The notes under the pieces were generated by a model. That model was not told where the DNA came from. It searched no databases and saw nothing but the letters and a program-made list of their open reading frames with translations. Made by a program: the position numbers and the translations under genes. From contig DDTK01000010.1 of the NCBI GenBank assembly GCA_002344065.1, positions 62,001 through 126,000 on the forward strand: a stretch of 64,000 nt of DNA. The letters are read 5' to 3'. Below are positions 1 through 8,231 of this stretch, piece by piece (positions within the stretch are counted from its first letter, which is position 1; each line of letters begins with the position of its first letter). The stretch comes from Flammeovirgaceae bacterium UBA2366. GTDB lineage: Bacteria > Bacteroidota > Bacteroidia > Cytophagales > Cyclobacteriaceae.

Positions 1-10
1 GCAATGACCA
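1..10. repeat. right-end fragment of the CGTCATTGCGA/CGCAATGACG repeat
   Basis: The window opens with GCAATGACCA, which matches the right terminus (CGCAATGACG) of the nested inverted repeats found at 6.3, 43-44 and 47 kb. Only the end is inside the window, so identity as a full copy is inferred. Confidence 0.35.
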
Positions 11-44
11 CTAAATCTTCACAAAAGTACCAATCTTAAGGCAA

Positions 45-1106
45 CTATAAAAGGCGGAAATCACTCAGAAAACGGCTAATAAGAACAGGTTTGGGGAGTT
101 GACCTACTTTTTTTATCGAATAGAACCTGAGATTCTCGGGAATCGCCACAGGCTTTTTTGCGAGCTCCAACGTAATGAATTTTGCCTGAATGTTTTGATG
201 ACTAAGTATATGCTTGAACAGGCCTGATGTCGAAACATCGCTTATTAAAGGTTTTAGTTTTTTTAAGAACAGATCATCGTTCAGCAGGTGTTCGGTTTTT
301 ACCAGACGAGATTTTTCTATCAGGTAAAAATCATAGAGCCCCTTCCATATATCGTTGCCCTTTCGCAAATTCATGAGTAGAGAATTTCCTTTTCGGATAA
401 CGATATAATAAAAGTATCGCCTCCTGCTTTTTTTAGAGGCCAGCTTGTATGGTAATACTGATTGAAGGTTGTTTTTGTTCGCTATGCACGTAGCATTAAA
501 GCTGCACGTTGAGCATTGCGGATTTTTAGGTGTGCAATGCAGTGCCCCAAACTCCATAACCGCCTGATTAAAAGTGGCCGGTTGCTTCTTGTCAAGCAGT
601 TGGTTGGCCAGTGACGAAAAATATTTTTTTCCTTCGGGTGAATTGATTGGTTTATCAATGCCGAACATGCGTGCTAGTACCCGAAAAACGTTGCCATCCA
701 CAACGGCTACTGCTTCTTCAAACGAAATGGATGCAATTGCTGCAGCAGTATATTCACCAATGCCCGGTAATTTTTTCAACTCCTCGAAAGAAGATGGGAA
801 AACGCCCTTGTGTTTTGTGGAAACCTCTTTGGCTGCTTTGTGGAGATTGCGCGCCCGAGTGTAGTAGCCGAGTCCCTGCCATAACCGCAGAACTTTTTGC
901 TCCGAGGCAGACGCCAGGGCGTGTACATTCGGAAATTCCCGCACAAAATCTTGGTAATACGGAAGCCCCTGACTAACCCTTGTTTGTTGCAGGATTATTT
1001 CAGACAACCAAATCTTATAGGGGTCTTTAGTGTTGCGCCAGGGCAGGCTTCGCTTGTTTTGCTGATACCATTCAACGACTTTTTTAGAGAAATACCGAGC
1101 CTCCAT
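45..1106 (-). CDS. mutY: A/G-specific adenine glycosylase MutY
   Basis: Base-excision repair glycosylase that removes adenine mispaired with 8-oxoguanine. The N-terminal HhH-GPD domain shows the catalytic Glu in SEIILQQT (about residue 36), the helix-hairpin-helix LPGIGEYTAAAI (about 113-124) and the catalytic Asp in VVDGNVFRV (about 137). A four-cysteine iron-sulfur loop with spacing C-x6-C-x2-C-x5-C follows at about 190-206. The remaining ~140 residues fit the NUDIX-like 8-oxoG recognition domain. The ATG at 1106 (MEARYF...) is preferred over an upstream TTG because it sits just before the conserved FSKKVVEWY start; this gives 353 residues, normal for the family. It is divergent from the HU gene, a gene order commonly seen in Bacteroidota. 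No defect is visible. Confidence 0.95.
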   Translation of the reverse strand: MEARYFSKKVVEWYQQNKRSLPWRNTKDPYKIWLSEIILQQTRVSQGLPYYQDFVREFPNVHALASASEQKVLRLWQGLGYYTRARNLHKAAKEVSTKHKGVFPSSFEELKKLPGIGEYTAAAIASISFEEAVAVVDGNVFRVLARMFGIDKPINSPEGKKYFSSLANQLLDKKQPATFNQAVMEFGALHCTPKNPQCSTCSFNATCIANKNNLQSVLPYKLASKKSRRRYFYYIVIRKGNSLLMNLRKGNDIWKGLYDFYLIEKSRLVKTEHLLNDDLFLKKLKPLISDVSTSGLFKHILSHQNIQAKFITLELAKKPVAIPENLRFYSIKKVGQLPKPVLISRFLSDFRLL

Positions 1107-1135
1107 CCCCCTGATTATCAATTTTTTCAATATTA

Positions 1136-1167
1136 ATTTTTAATTCTGAAGCCACAAATTAACTTTG
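1136..1167 (+). promoter_or_regulatory. putative promoter of the HU gene
   Basis: TAACTTTG at 1160-1167 matches the Bacteroidota -7 consensus TAnnTTTG. A T-rich stretch lies about 20 bases upstream as a weak -33 region. It is 32 bases before the GTG start of the HU gene. Position and consensus are seen; activity is inferred. Confidence 0.4.
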
Positions 1168-1199
1168 GCCTCCCATTTAGATTTTAAACATTTACGAAC

Positions 1200-1508
1200 G
1201 TGACCAAAGCAGACATAATAAACGAAATCGCTGAGAAGACAGGAGTTGACAAGGCAGATGTAACAGCATCTGTAGAGGCTTTTTTCAGTGTTGTAAAAAA
1301 TAATATGTCCAACGGCCATAACATATACATTCGTGGGTTTGGCAGTTTTATCAATAAGAAAAGAAAGAAAAAAATTGCACGAAACATTTCCCGCAACACC
1401 GCCCTGGTAATTGACGAACATTATGTACCCAGTTTTAAACCAGCCAAGATTTTTGTAAACAAAATCAAGGGTAGTGAGAAGGTAAAACTGCACGCTGAAA
1501 AAGCTTAA
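1200..1508 (+). CDS. HU/IHF-family DNA-binding protein
   Basis: Small basic nucleoid protein that bends and compacts DNA as a dimer. The sequence begins MTKADIINEIAEKTG, as HU proteins of this phylum usually do. It has the RGFGSF turn (about residues 45-50), a basic arm (KKRKKKIARN) and the PSFKPAK strand near residue 80. At 102 residues it is about 10 longer than typical HU because of a lysine-rich tail. The start is GTG; no better ATG precedes the conserved N-terminus. It lies upstream of the TPR protein and RNase G on the same strand and may be co-transcribed with them. Confidence 0.93.
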   Translation: MTKADIINEIAEKTGVDKADVTASVEAFFSVVKNNMSNGHNIYIRGFGSFINKKRKKKIARNISRNTALVIDEHYVPSFKPAKIFVNKIKGSEKVKLHAEKA

Positions 1509-1525
1509 CCGCACTATTGCTTAAG

Positions 1526-1539
1526 CGCCCGGCCGGGCG
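1526..1539. repeat. 14-bp GC-rich perfect palindrome
   Basis: CGCCCGGCCGGGCG is a perfect palindrome between the HU stop and the ATG of the TPR gene. It is not followed by a T-run, so it is a poor intrinsic terminator. It could attenuate read-through or stabilise the HU transcript. Confidence 0.45.
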
Positions 1540-1546
1540 TATCGCT

Positions 1547-2353
1547 ATGCTTAGAAATCGGATTATTTTAGTAGTTGTCAGTATTGCGCTGATTGTTCTT
1601 CTGTTCATGCTGCCTAAGGTTGTTGTGAAGAATGACGAGCAACCCGTAACCACTGAATCCGGAGTAAACACACCGGCTGATCCGCATGGTGCTGCACCGG
1701 TAACCCTGCAACAGGCTATTGCCCGTTTACGTGCCGGGCATACCACTTCAGGCTCTGGTGAAAAAAGTGCTATCTTTGCCGACTCTTTAGCAGACCTGTA
1801 TTGGGAGGCCGGCAAGTTTGATAGTGCTGCCTGGTATGCCAATGAAGCTGCAACGTTCTTTAACACCATGGAAAGTTGGATCAAAGCCGGGGATAGTTAT
1901 TATCAGGCGTATACTTTCGCGTTGGATCAACTCAAGCAGGATGAACTGGCAGAGAAGGCCCGCCAGTATTTTGCCCAGGTTTTGAAAAAGAATCCGGGCA
2001 ACCTGGAGGTAAAAACCAAAATGGCGATGACTTATTTGTCATCCGGAAACCCCATGCAAGGCATTACCATGTTGCGTGAAGTGCTGAATGAAGATCCTAA
2101 AAATGAATCAGCGCTTTTCAATTTGGGCATGCTTTCGATCCAATCCGGTCAGTACGACCGGGCCATTGAGCGCTTAAAGGAACTAACGGCTATTAACCCT
2201 GGCCATGTTCAGGCGCAGCTTTTACTAGGTGTTGCCTATGTTAATAAGGGTGAGAAAAAGCTCGCACGCGAGCAATTTGAAAAAGTAAAACAACTGGATA
2301 CCGATCCGGCTGTACAAGCTACAGCAGATTCGTATCTAAAGGACTTAAAATAA
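1547..2353 (+). CDS. membrane-anchored TPR protein
   Basis: A single N-terminal transmembrane helix (RIILVVVSIALIVLLFML, about residues 4-21) is followed by a short linker and four to five tetratricopeptide repeats to the C-terminus (for example NPGNLEVKTKMAMTYLSSGN and DPKNESALFNLGMLSIQSGQ). TPR arrays bind protein partners; the partner is not evident. The ATG at 1547 is chosen because it places the membrane helix at the N-terminus; an in-frame TTG at 1517 would overlap the palindrome. It sits between HU and RNase G, a placement commonly seen in Bacteroidota, but the biochemical role is unknown. Confidence 0.8.
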   Translation: MLRNRIILVVVSIALIVLLFMLPKVVVKNDEQPVTTESGVNTPADPHGAAPVTLQQAIARLRAGHTTSGSGEKSAIFADSLADLYWEAGKFDSAAWYANEAATFFNTMESWIKAGDSYYQAYTFALDQLKQDELAEKARQYFAQVLKKNPGNLEVKTKMAMTYLSSGNPMQGITMLREVLNEDPKNESALFNLGMLSIQSGQYDRAIERLKELTAINPGHVQAQLLLGVAYVNKGEKKLAREQFEKVKQLDTDPAVQATADSYLKDLK

Positions 2354-2405
2354 TTGTTAAACCGTCTCTCTCCGTAAGGATAGGGACAAAAACCAAAATC
2401 ATTTT

Positions 2406-2495
2406 ATGCCAAGCGGAAAGAAAAGAAAGAAGCACAAAATGGCAACCCACAAGCGTAAAAAGCGCTTGAGGAAGAACAGACATAAGAAGAAGTAA
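2406..2495 (+). CDS. 29-residue highly basic small protein, possibly ribosome-associated
   Basis: A short complete frame, ATG to TAA, encodes 29 residues starting MPSGKKRKKHKMATHKRKK and ending in LRKNRHKKK. More than half of the residues are Lys, Arg or His. The pattern K-x-K-M-x-x-H-K-R-K-K-R-x-R-x-x-R resembles the small basic ribosomal proteins of the bS22 / AURKAIP1-COX24 type. That assignment is an inference from composition and spacing, not a proven homology. It lies 52 bases after the TPR gene and 78 bases before RNase G on the same strand, so it may share their transcript. It is short enough to be missed by length-limited gene finders. Confidence 0.65.
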   Translation: MPSGKKRKKHKMATHKRKKRLRKNRHKKK

Positions 2496-2573
2496 TCTCT
2501 CTCCAAGAGGGAGGTTGCTTTCTGTTCGGGAGCCGTACACATCTGAATTTTTTAACCTTAAATCATTATCGTT

Positions 2574-4127
2574 TTGAGTAACGAACTAATTATCAGTAAC
2601 ACTCAAGACGGATGTCGTATAGCCCTGCTGAGAGATAAAGCTCTTGTCGAATTTCATGATGAACAGGAGGGAAGCAAATTCACGGTAGGTGATATTTATC
2701 TGGGCACTGTAAAAAAAGTAGTACAGGGCCTGAATGCAGCATTTATAGATGTTGGCTACGATAAAGACGCTTTCCTTCACTACCTCGATCTGGGACCTCA
2801 ATTTGGCTCGTTACAAAAGTTTACGAAGCTGGTGCGGGCCAAAAAGATCTTCGGCAAGCTGGAAAAATTTACCCTTGAACCGGACATTGATAAGCATGGC
2901 AAAATAGGCCAGCAAGTGGCAAAAGGTCAGCTTATTCCGGTGCAGATTGTAAAGGAACCCATCTCTACAAAAGGGCCTCGATTATCCTGCGAGTTATCAT
3001 TAGCCGGGCGATACCTGGTGTTGGTGCCTTTTTCAAAAACCGTAAACGTTTCGAAGAAGATTACCAGCAGCGAGGAGCGTAAACGCCTGTTGCGATTAAT
3101 CCAATCCATTAAACCGGAGAATTTTGGGGTAATTGTTCGCACCGTGGCCGAAGGGGCCGATGTTGCCGAACTCGACAAAGACCTGCGAACCCTGGTGAAA
3201 AACTGGGAGGATGGCATTGCCCACTTGCCGGATGTTCAGCCCAATGAAAAAATTATTGGAGAACTTAATAAAACTTCTTCCTTGTTGCGTGACTTGTTGA
3301 ATGAGTCGTTCGACAATATTCATGTTGATGACAAGAAGATTTACGAGGAAGCCAGGGCATACATCCGATCCATTTCTCCAGAGCAGGAGAAAATCGTAAA
3401 GCTCTATACAGGCAGGACAAAAATTTTTGAACATTATGGTGTTGAAAAACAAATTAAATCTGCGTTTGGCCAAACGGTAAGCCTCAAAGCAGGTGGTTAC
3501 CTGATTATAGAGCATACTGAAGCACTGCATGTTATTGATGTAAACAGCGGCAATAAATCAAACCGGGAGGAGAACCAGGAGACAACGGCATTATCGGTAA
3601 ATATTGAAGCGGCAAAGGAAATTGCACGACAGCTTCGCTTGCGCGATATGGGTGGAATTATTGTGGTGGACTTCATCGATATGAAGAACCCCGATAACCG
3701 CAAGCTCATTTACAAAACTATGCGCGATGAAATGGCTTCGGATAAAGCCAAATCAACGGTGTTACCGCTTTCTAAGTTTGGGTTGATGCAAATTACACGT
3801 GAACGGGTTAGGCCGCAGGTGAATATTGCGACCCTGGAAGCATGCCCGAGCTGCAATGGTACCGGAAAAATAACGGCCTCTATTTTAGTGTCGGATTTGA
3901 TCGAAAAAAATCTTGATCATTTATTGGTGAAGCAAAATGAATCTAACCTGGTGTTGGCCGTTCATCCTTACCTGTATGCTTATTTTACAAAAGGAATATT
4001 TTCACAACGTGTAAAATGGTTTTTTAAGTACAAGCGCTGGGTACGCCTCGAAACGGATACCTCCATGGGTGTAACAGAATATAAGTTTCTCAACAGAGAA
4101 GGTGAAGAAATTCTGGTAAGGGAATAA
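2574..4127 (+). CDS. rng: ribonuclease G/E family endoribonuclease
   Basis: Single-strand-specific endoribonuclease of rRNA maturation and mRNA decay. An S1 RNA-binding domain (about residues 36-125, starting FTVGDIYLGTVKKVV) is followed by the 5'-sensor/RNase H-like and DNase I-like catalytic core. Metal-binding aspartates lie in HVIDVNSG (about 323) and VVDFIDM (about 365). The zinc-link motif CPSCNGTG is at about 424. At 517 residues it is RNase G-sized and lacks the long degradosome scaffold of RNase E. The TTG start at 2574 gives MSNELIISN, the usual N-terminus in this phylum. An intrinsic terminator follows at 4155. Confidence 0.95.
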   Translation: MSNELIISNTQDGCRIALLRDKALVEFHDEQEGSKFTVGDIYLGTVKKVVQGLNAAFIDVGYDKDAFLHYLDLGPQFGSLQKFTKLVRAKKIFGKLEKFTLEPDIDKHGKIGQQVAKGQLIPVQIVKEPISTKGPRLSCELSLAGRYLVLVPFSKTVNVSKKITSSEERKRLLRLIQSIKPENFGVIVRTVAEGADVAELDKDLRTLVKNWEDGIAHLPDVQPNEKIIGELNKTSSLLRDLLNESFDNIHVDDKKIYEEARAYIRSISPEQEKIVKLYTGRTKIFEHYGVEKQIKSAFGQTVSLKAGGYLIIEHTEALHVIDVNSGNKSNREENQETTALSVNIEAAKEIARQLRLRDMGGIIVVDFIDMKNPDNRKLIYKTMRDEMASDKAKSTVLPLSKFGLMQITRERVRPQVNIATLEACPSCNGTGKITASILVSDLIEKNLDHLLVKQNESNLVLAVHPYLYAYFTKGIFSQRVKWFFKYKRWVRLETDTSMGVTEYKFLNREGEEILVRE

Positions 4128-4152
4128 TCAACACTTTGGTTGAGCATAGGCG

Positions 4153-4890
4153 CTAAGCTCCTTGATTTTCAAGGAGCTTTTTTCTTTGCCGGGCAACTCT
4201 ACTGCCATGCATAAACATGACCGGCATGTACAGAAAATAGACAAAGCCTGACAGATTATTACCCAAGCGTGTTTCGCCAAAAGAAAGAGCCAGCACTACG
4301 GATAACGCAGGGATACTAGCCATTAGCAGGTTGGTTTGGATACTTATGCGGGTATCAAATTTTTCAAGCTCATTGAGTTCAAGTTCAGGGGCCTTTTTAA
4401 GTGCATAGCGATACATGAGCATGAGCACCAGAAAGATGGACATTGCCCCTGTGCCATAGATAGCCATAAGTTCTGAAACCGTACCATCCTCCATTGTAAA
4501 AAGGAATGGCTGCCAAATCTCATTACTGTTTCCATGCTGCATGATGTGAATAAAATTCGTGAACAGCATTACTAATAGGCGAGCAAGAAATTTTAAGGGA
4601 TAAACATAGAACAACACGATAAAGAGGAGGAGTGTGTTAAGAAATACAATATAGGCGTTGCGGAAGCCGTAACGGATAAAAAAAGTAAAATGCTCATACC
4701 AGATAATCGAAATTAATGCAATACATAAAGCAAAGGGAATGATGTCTTTGGTGAATTGCTGAAGTTGATAGTACGTTACGGGTGGAGTCGTTGAGATTAA
4801 TAACAAACCAATGGCAATGGCAAAAACAGCATCACTGAGCGTTTCTATCCGGGTGGTTTCTTCACCCCGGTAACGAAACTCTTTGTTCAT
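4153..4890 (-). CDS. TMEM175-like (DUF1211) integral membrane protein
   Basis: Predicted six-helix membrane protein of the TMEM175 potassium-channel family. The diagnostic first-helix motif is present as RIETLSDAVFAIAIGLLLIS near the N-terminus, with the family FSD tripeptide read here as LSD. Hydrophobic helices follow through about residue 240, with a basic C-terminal tail (RQRKKLL). The ATG at 4890 (MNKEFRYRG) is preferred; two in-frame ATGs upstream add residues unlike the family. The stop overlaps the hairpin that terminates rng. Bacterial TMEM175 proteins form tetrameric K+ channels; a conducting role here is inferred from family. Confidence 0.8.
   Translation of the reverse strand: MNKEFRYRGEETTRIETLSDAVFAIAIGLLLISTTPPVTYYQLQQFTKDIIPFALCIALISIIWYEHFTFFIRYGFRNAYIVFLNTLLLFIVLFYVYPLKFLARLLVMLFTNFIHIMQHGNSNEIWQPFLFTMEDGTVSELMAIYGTGAMSIFLVLMLMYRYALKKAPELELNELEKFDTRISIQTNLLMASIPALSVVLALSFGETRLGNNLSGFVYFLYMPVMFMHGSRVARQRKKLLENQGA
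4155..4183 (+). terminator. intrinsic terminator of the rng transcript
   Basis: The stem AAGCTCCTTG / CAAGGAGCTT closes a four-T loop and is followed by TTTTTT. It works as a terminator only in the plus direction, because no T-run follows on the minus strand. The hairpin lies inside the 3' coding end of the convergent TMEM175-like gene and encodes its last residues. Confidence 0.85.
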
Positions 4891-4983
4891 GCCGATGTAA
4901 TGACCCTTAAGACTACTGCGCATACAATCAGGATAACCCAATAAACCTACTTAATTAAGGTTTATTATCAAAAGAATAGATTT

Positions 4984-5691
4984 CTATACCTGTTTATTGG
5001 ATGCAGGTGGGTTATTAATAAATGGTGATGACTGTTGGTGTAACCGGATGGCTTTGCGCGACAGGATAATTGCAACGATTAGCGAGACCAGCGCACCTAA
5101 CCATATTCCAGGAATAAATGAAATGAATAAGAAGTAGTCGTATGCCCCATGAAAAAGAGTAGCCACACCTAAGGCTAAAAAGCTATACGCGATTTCTTTT
5201 CGATGTGTGAATTTTGCTTTTCCTAAATAATACCCCATTAAAATCGCGAAGGTGGCATGGGCAGGAACGGCAGTGAACATACGCACAATGCCTGTGGCCA
5301 CACCGTATTGGAAAACATAGAGAATGTTTTCTAACGTAGCGAAGCCCATCCCCACCATAATAGCATACACAATTCCATCAAAGGGTTCATTAAAGTTTTT
5401 GTTGTTGTATAGAATGAAGCGTATAAAAATGAATTTGCTGAACTCTTCTACAAGGGCAACTTTAAAAAACGCATTGGCAAACTGATGGGCAACATCGGTT
5501 TCCGAAAGCGTAACAATAAAATCGAGCGGCCAGCTAATGGAAAGCGTTACAATGGTGCTGGCCCCGCCATAAATAAAACTGGTTAGTAGTAACCCGAGGG
5601 GTTCGGGCTCATGTTTATCCTTCAGGTAGATGTACACCCCGATGGCAATACCGGGAGCAAGTGCGAGCGCAAGAAGGATAAAGAAATTCAT
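4984..5691 (-). CDS. PrsW-type intramembrane metalloprotease
   Basis: Polytopic membrane protease of 235 residues with about seven hydrophobic segments. Expected zinc and catalytic residues are visible: VEEFSK (EExxK, about residues 84-89), FATLEN (about 118), HATF (about 146) and HGAYD (about 182). PrsW of Bacillus cleaves the anti-sigma factor RsiW; the substrate here is unknown. The ATG is 3 bases after the stop of the upstream secreted thioredoxin-fold gene, so the two form one transcript. The asparagine- and proline-rich tail looks cytoplasmic and disordered. Confidence 0.85.
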   Translation of the reverse strand: MNFFILLALALAPGIAIGVYIYLKDKHEPEPLGLLLTSFIYGGASTIVTLSISWPLDFIVTLSETDVAHQFANAFFKVALVEEFSKFIFIRFILYNNKNFNEPFDGIVYAIMVGMGFATLENILYVFQYGVATGIVRMFTAVPAHATFAILMGYYLGKAKFTHRKEIAYSFLALGVATLFHGAYDYFLFISFIPGIWLGALVSLIVAIILSRKAIRLHQQSSPFINNPPASNKQV

Positions 5692-5694
5692 AAC

Positions 5695-6237
5695 TTATTC
5701 CAGCACTTCCTCTACTTCATCCATTTTAGCTTTGCTGTACTTGCCACTGGTTGCATAAACAATTTTTCCATCCTTATTAAGCACAAAAAAGTAAGGAACA
5801 TCTTTTTTTTCAAAATCAAGCGCCTCTTTATACGACTTTAGTTCGCCTTTATAAAACAAGATGTAGGGCAGCAACTGAGGATCAACATTTTTAATGGCTT
5901 TTCGTTTTGCAGTTCCGGTAGCCGCTGCATTCACCCCTGTAAACATCGGTATAAAATAGACGTTCACATCATGCCCAAAACTTTCAAAAAGACCTTTATT
6001 TTTTTGAATGAACTTTTCAAAGACAGGTTGGAACCAACTGTTCAATTCATCTTCCGATTTCTTTGAATAAGCAAGACCCAAAAGCGTGAACTTACCGGCC
6101 ACCGCTGTGGGTAATTTCACCACCTGATCTTCTACCGTCTCCGCTTCCATGTACGGAAAGGGTTTTCCAATTACCTGTGAAAGACTTTCTGTGGCGCCAA
6201 CCAAAAAGACAATTAGTATAAAACAAGCTGATTTCAT
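5695..6237 (-). CDS. secreted thioredoxin-fold protein without redox cysteines
   Basis: 180 residues with an N-terminal signal peptide (FILIVFLVGATESLSQ, cleavage near residue 21). The rest has peroxiredoxin/TlpA-like order: GKPFPYMEAE strand, FTLLGLAYSKKSEDEL where a CxxC would be expected, then YFFVLNKDGKIVYATSGKYS as the C-terminal strands. There is no CxxC, and no cysteine at the peroxidatic position. It is therefore probably a structural or assembly factor (Atp10-like proteins have this style) and not an oxidoreductase; this is inference. It precedes the PrsW gene by 3 bases. Confidence 0.6.
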   Translation of the reverse strand: MKSACFILIVFLVGATESLSQVIGKPFPYMEAETVEDQVVKLPTAVAGKFTLLGLAYSKKSEDELNSWFQPVFEKFIQKNKGLFESFGHDVNVYFIPMFTGVNAAATGTAKRKAIKNVDPQLLPYILFYKGELKSYKEALDFEKKDVPYFFVLNKDGKIVYATSGKYSKAKMDEVEEVLE

Positions 6238-6311
6238 TAACCTAAAGTTAGCGAAACAAAACGAATATTGTATTTACTGATTTAGTTAGAAGTGATCTCA
6301 AAAAATGTTAC

Positions 6312-6403
6312 CGTCATTGCGATCCGCCACGAGGCGGAGAAGCAATCTCGATTTTTGATACTGAACACTGGATTGCTTCAGCCGTTCCTCCCTCGCAATG
6401 ACG
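6312..6403. repeat. copy of the nested CGTCATTGCG/CGCAATGACG inverted repeat
   Basis: Outer ends CGTCATTGCG (6312-6321) and CGCAATGACG (6394-6403) are perfect inverted repeats. Inner arms GAAGCAATC and GATTGCTTC are also inverted. The interior differs from the 43-47 kb copies (it has GATCCGCCACGAGGCGGA). No coding sequence lies within it. Confidence 0.8.
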
Positions 6404-6466
6404 TACTTTCTATTTTTGAGATGGGTTCTAGTATGCCTTAGTCAGCATTAGTGTTTTAGCGCTTTA

Positions 6467-6510
6467 GTTTTAGTGGCTTGTGCATAAACCGACTCTTATG
6501 CCACCAAAAC
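6467..6510. repeat. long inverted repeat downstream of the PhoD-like gene
   Basis: Arms GTTTTAGTGGC and GCCACCAAAAC (one mismatch) enclose a second inner pair, GCATAA / TTATG. The structure sits just past the stop of the minus-strand phosphatase gene and could protect or end its mRNA, although no clear T-run follows. Confidence 0.45.
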
Positions 6511-6533
6511 ACAAAATCACCAAAATTAGGATT

Positions 6534-8066
6534 CTATTTTAGTCTAAAATTACCCTGATCAACACGAAGTTCTTTTTTAAGCACTTCGCGTGTATCAATG
6601 GTGCGAAGGGTTTCAACATAATACCATTGTGCTTTTGCTTTTTCAGGATACAAGGTTAGTAGTACATAGCCATGGTCAATACCATTTACATATTTTAGAT
6701 GCGGATTGAATTTCTGATAGAGTTGTTCGCCTAGTTTAGCGGTATCCAACGGATAGAACTCATCCCAGTTTGATGATGAAATGCTGGGCGTTCCAAATTC
6801 AGCGGCCAGTGCTCCTGATGAAGTTTTGGAATTGTATTTTTTCAAATCGGCAACCACTTCAAAAGCCCAGGAAGCATGCGTATCGCCCGTAAGGAATATT
6901 ATATCCTGTATTTTATTTTCAACGATATAATCTGAAATTTTTCGCTGCTCTATCGGGTAGCCATTCCAGTTGTCGGTGCTCTTTGCGTTGGGCCTGAAGG
7001 ATTCATCAAGTGCTGAGAAGATCACCTGGTTGCCAATAATTTTCCATACAGCGGTTGAACTTTTCAGTCTTCCTAAAAACCAATCACGCTGTTCGGCACC
7101 CAGCATGGTTCGGTTCATGCTCCACAATTCCGGATCATCTTTTCCCTCAGCCTGTTTGGTTCGGCCTTCCAGCCGTTCATCCAGCATTATAATGTCAGCA
7201 AGTTTACCGTATGAGAATGCCCGGTAATGTTTGTCGCCTTCGCGGATGGGGATCCATTCATAATAAGCTTGTTTGGCTGCTTCTTTTCGCGCATTGAAAT
7301 CACCTTCTTCCGGTTGATGATTTTGTGCGCCCTCAGCGTAGGTGTCATTGGCCACTTCATGATCATCCCAGATAGCAATAAAGGGGTGGCGCAAACTTAT
7401 TTGCCGTAAACCTTCATCTAATCGGTATTGTGAATGTCGTGTACGGTAATCTTGTAAAGTAATAATTTCATAAGGAGGCATATTAATCCGGCCAATGGTT
7501 GTATCGCCATATTTTCCGATGCCGTATTCATAGATGTAATCACCCAGGTGAAGTACGGCATCCAGCTCTTTTTCAGCAATGCGTGCGTAGGCATTGAAAT
7601 AACCGAACTCCCAGTTACTGCAGCTCACCACTGCAAATTTTAAACTATCCTTAAGGTCTATCGTACTTGTTTTTGTTCGGCCTGCCATGGAAGTAGTACC
7701 GAGTGCTTTAAAACGATAGTAATAAGTTTGATCGGCCGACAAACCGGTAACATCAACTTTAACAGTATAATCACGTGCCGGGCTTGTTGTGAATACCCCT
7801 TTTGCGGTCGGGACAGAAAAATTTTGATCGAGTGACACTTCCCATTCAACATCAATGGATGGAAGGGAATCTTCGGGTGTTACACGCGTCCAGATGATAA
7901 CCCTATCGTGCAATGGGTCGCCTGAGGCAACACCATGATAAAACGGTTTTAATGTAGTGTTGAAAAGAACGGCCACAGGCTCAACAAGTGGTTGGTATTT
8001 CTTTTCTTCTTTTGTTGAGCACGAGGCGATAAGGAATAAAAGACTGGCGTATATGGATAACCTCAT
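6534..8066 (-). CDS. PhoD-like alkaline phosphatase lipoprotein
   Basis: 510-residue predicted exported phosphodiesterase/phosphatase. The N-terminus carries a lipoprotein signal (LLFLIASC, Cys near residue 16). The PhoD N-terminal beta domain begins FYHGVASGDPLHDRVIIWTR. The metallophosphoesterase core has GDYIYEYG (about 175), WDDHEVANDTY (about 231), IGNQVIFS (about 345) and GDTHASW (about 393), giving the usual Fe/Ca ligands. Family members release phosphate from phosphodiesters such as teichoic acids or phospholipids; the substrate here is open. It is divergent from the TPR gene at 8232. No pho-box is recognised upstream. Confidence 0.9.
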   Translation of the reverse strand: MRLSIYASLLFLIASCSTKEEKKYQPLVEPVAVLFNTTLKPFYHGVASGDPLHDRVIIWTRVTPEDSLPSIDVEWEVSLDQNFSVPTAKGVFTTSPARDYTVKVDVTGLSADQTYYYRFKALGTTSMAGRTKTSTIDLKDSLKFAVVSCSNWEFGYFNAYARIAEKELDAVLHLGDYIYEYGIGKYGDTTIGRINMPPYEIITLQDYRTRHSQYRLDEGLRQISLRHPFIAIWDDHEVANDTYAEGAQNHQPEEGDFNARKEAAKQAYYEWIPIREGDKHYRAFSYGKLADIIMLDERLEGRTKQAEGKDDPELWSMNRTMLGAEQRDWFLGRLKSSTAVWKIIGNQVIFSALDESFRPNAKSTDNWNGYPIEQRKISDYIVENKIQDIIFLTGDTHASWAFEVVADLKKYNSKTSSGALAAEFGTPSISSSNWDEFYPLDTAKLGEQLYQKFNPHLKYVNGIDHGYVLLTLYPEKAKAQWYYVETLRTIDTREVLKKELRVDQGNFRLK

Positions 8067-8231
8067 AACCTGAATTTTTTTTAAAGCTAATAGACAGGCA
8101 TTAAAACTCCATTATGCAGAAATCAACAAGTGATTAAAAATGTGTTTTGAATGTCCTATGCCCTAATTCTGAAAGTAAGTCACACGCAACTTTTATGTCA
8201 TAATATTCGTCTTTGCTCCAAACCCGATTCT

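Noticed and set aside
3096..3530. 144-codon minus-strand frame
   Set aside because: Antisense to the RNase G catalytic domain.
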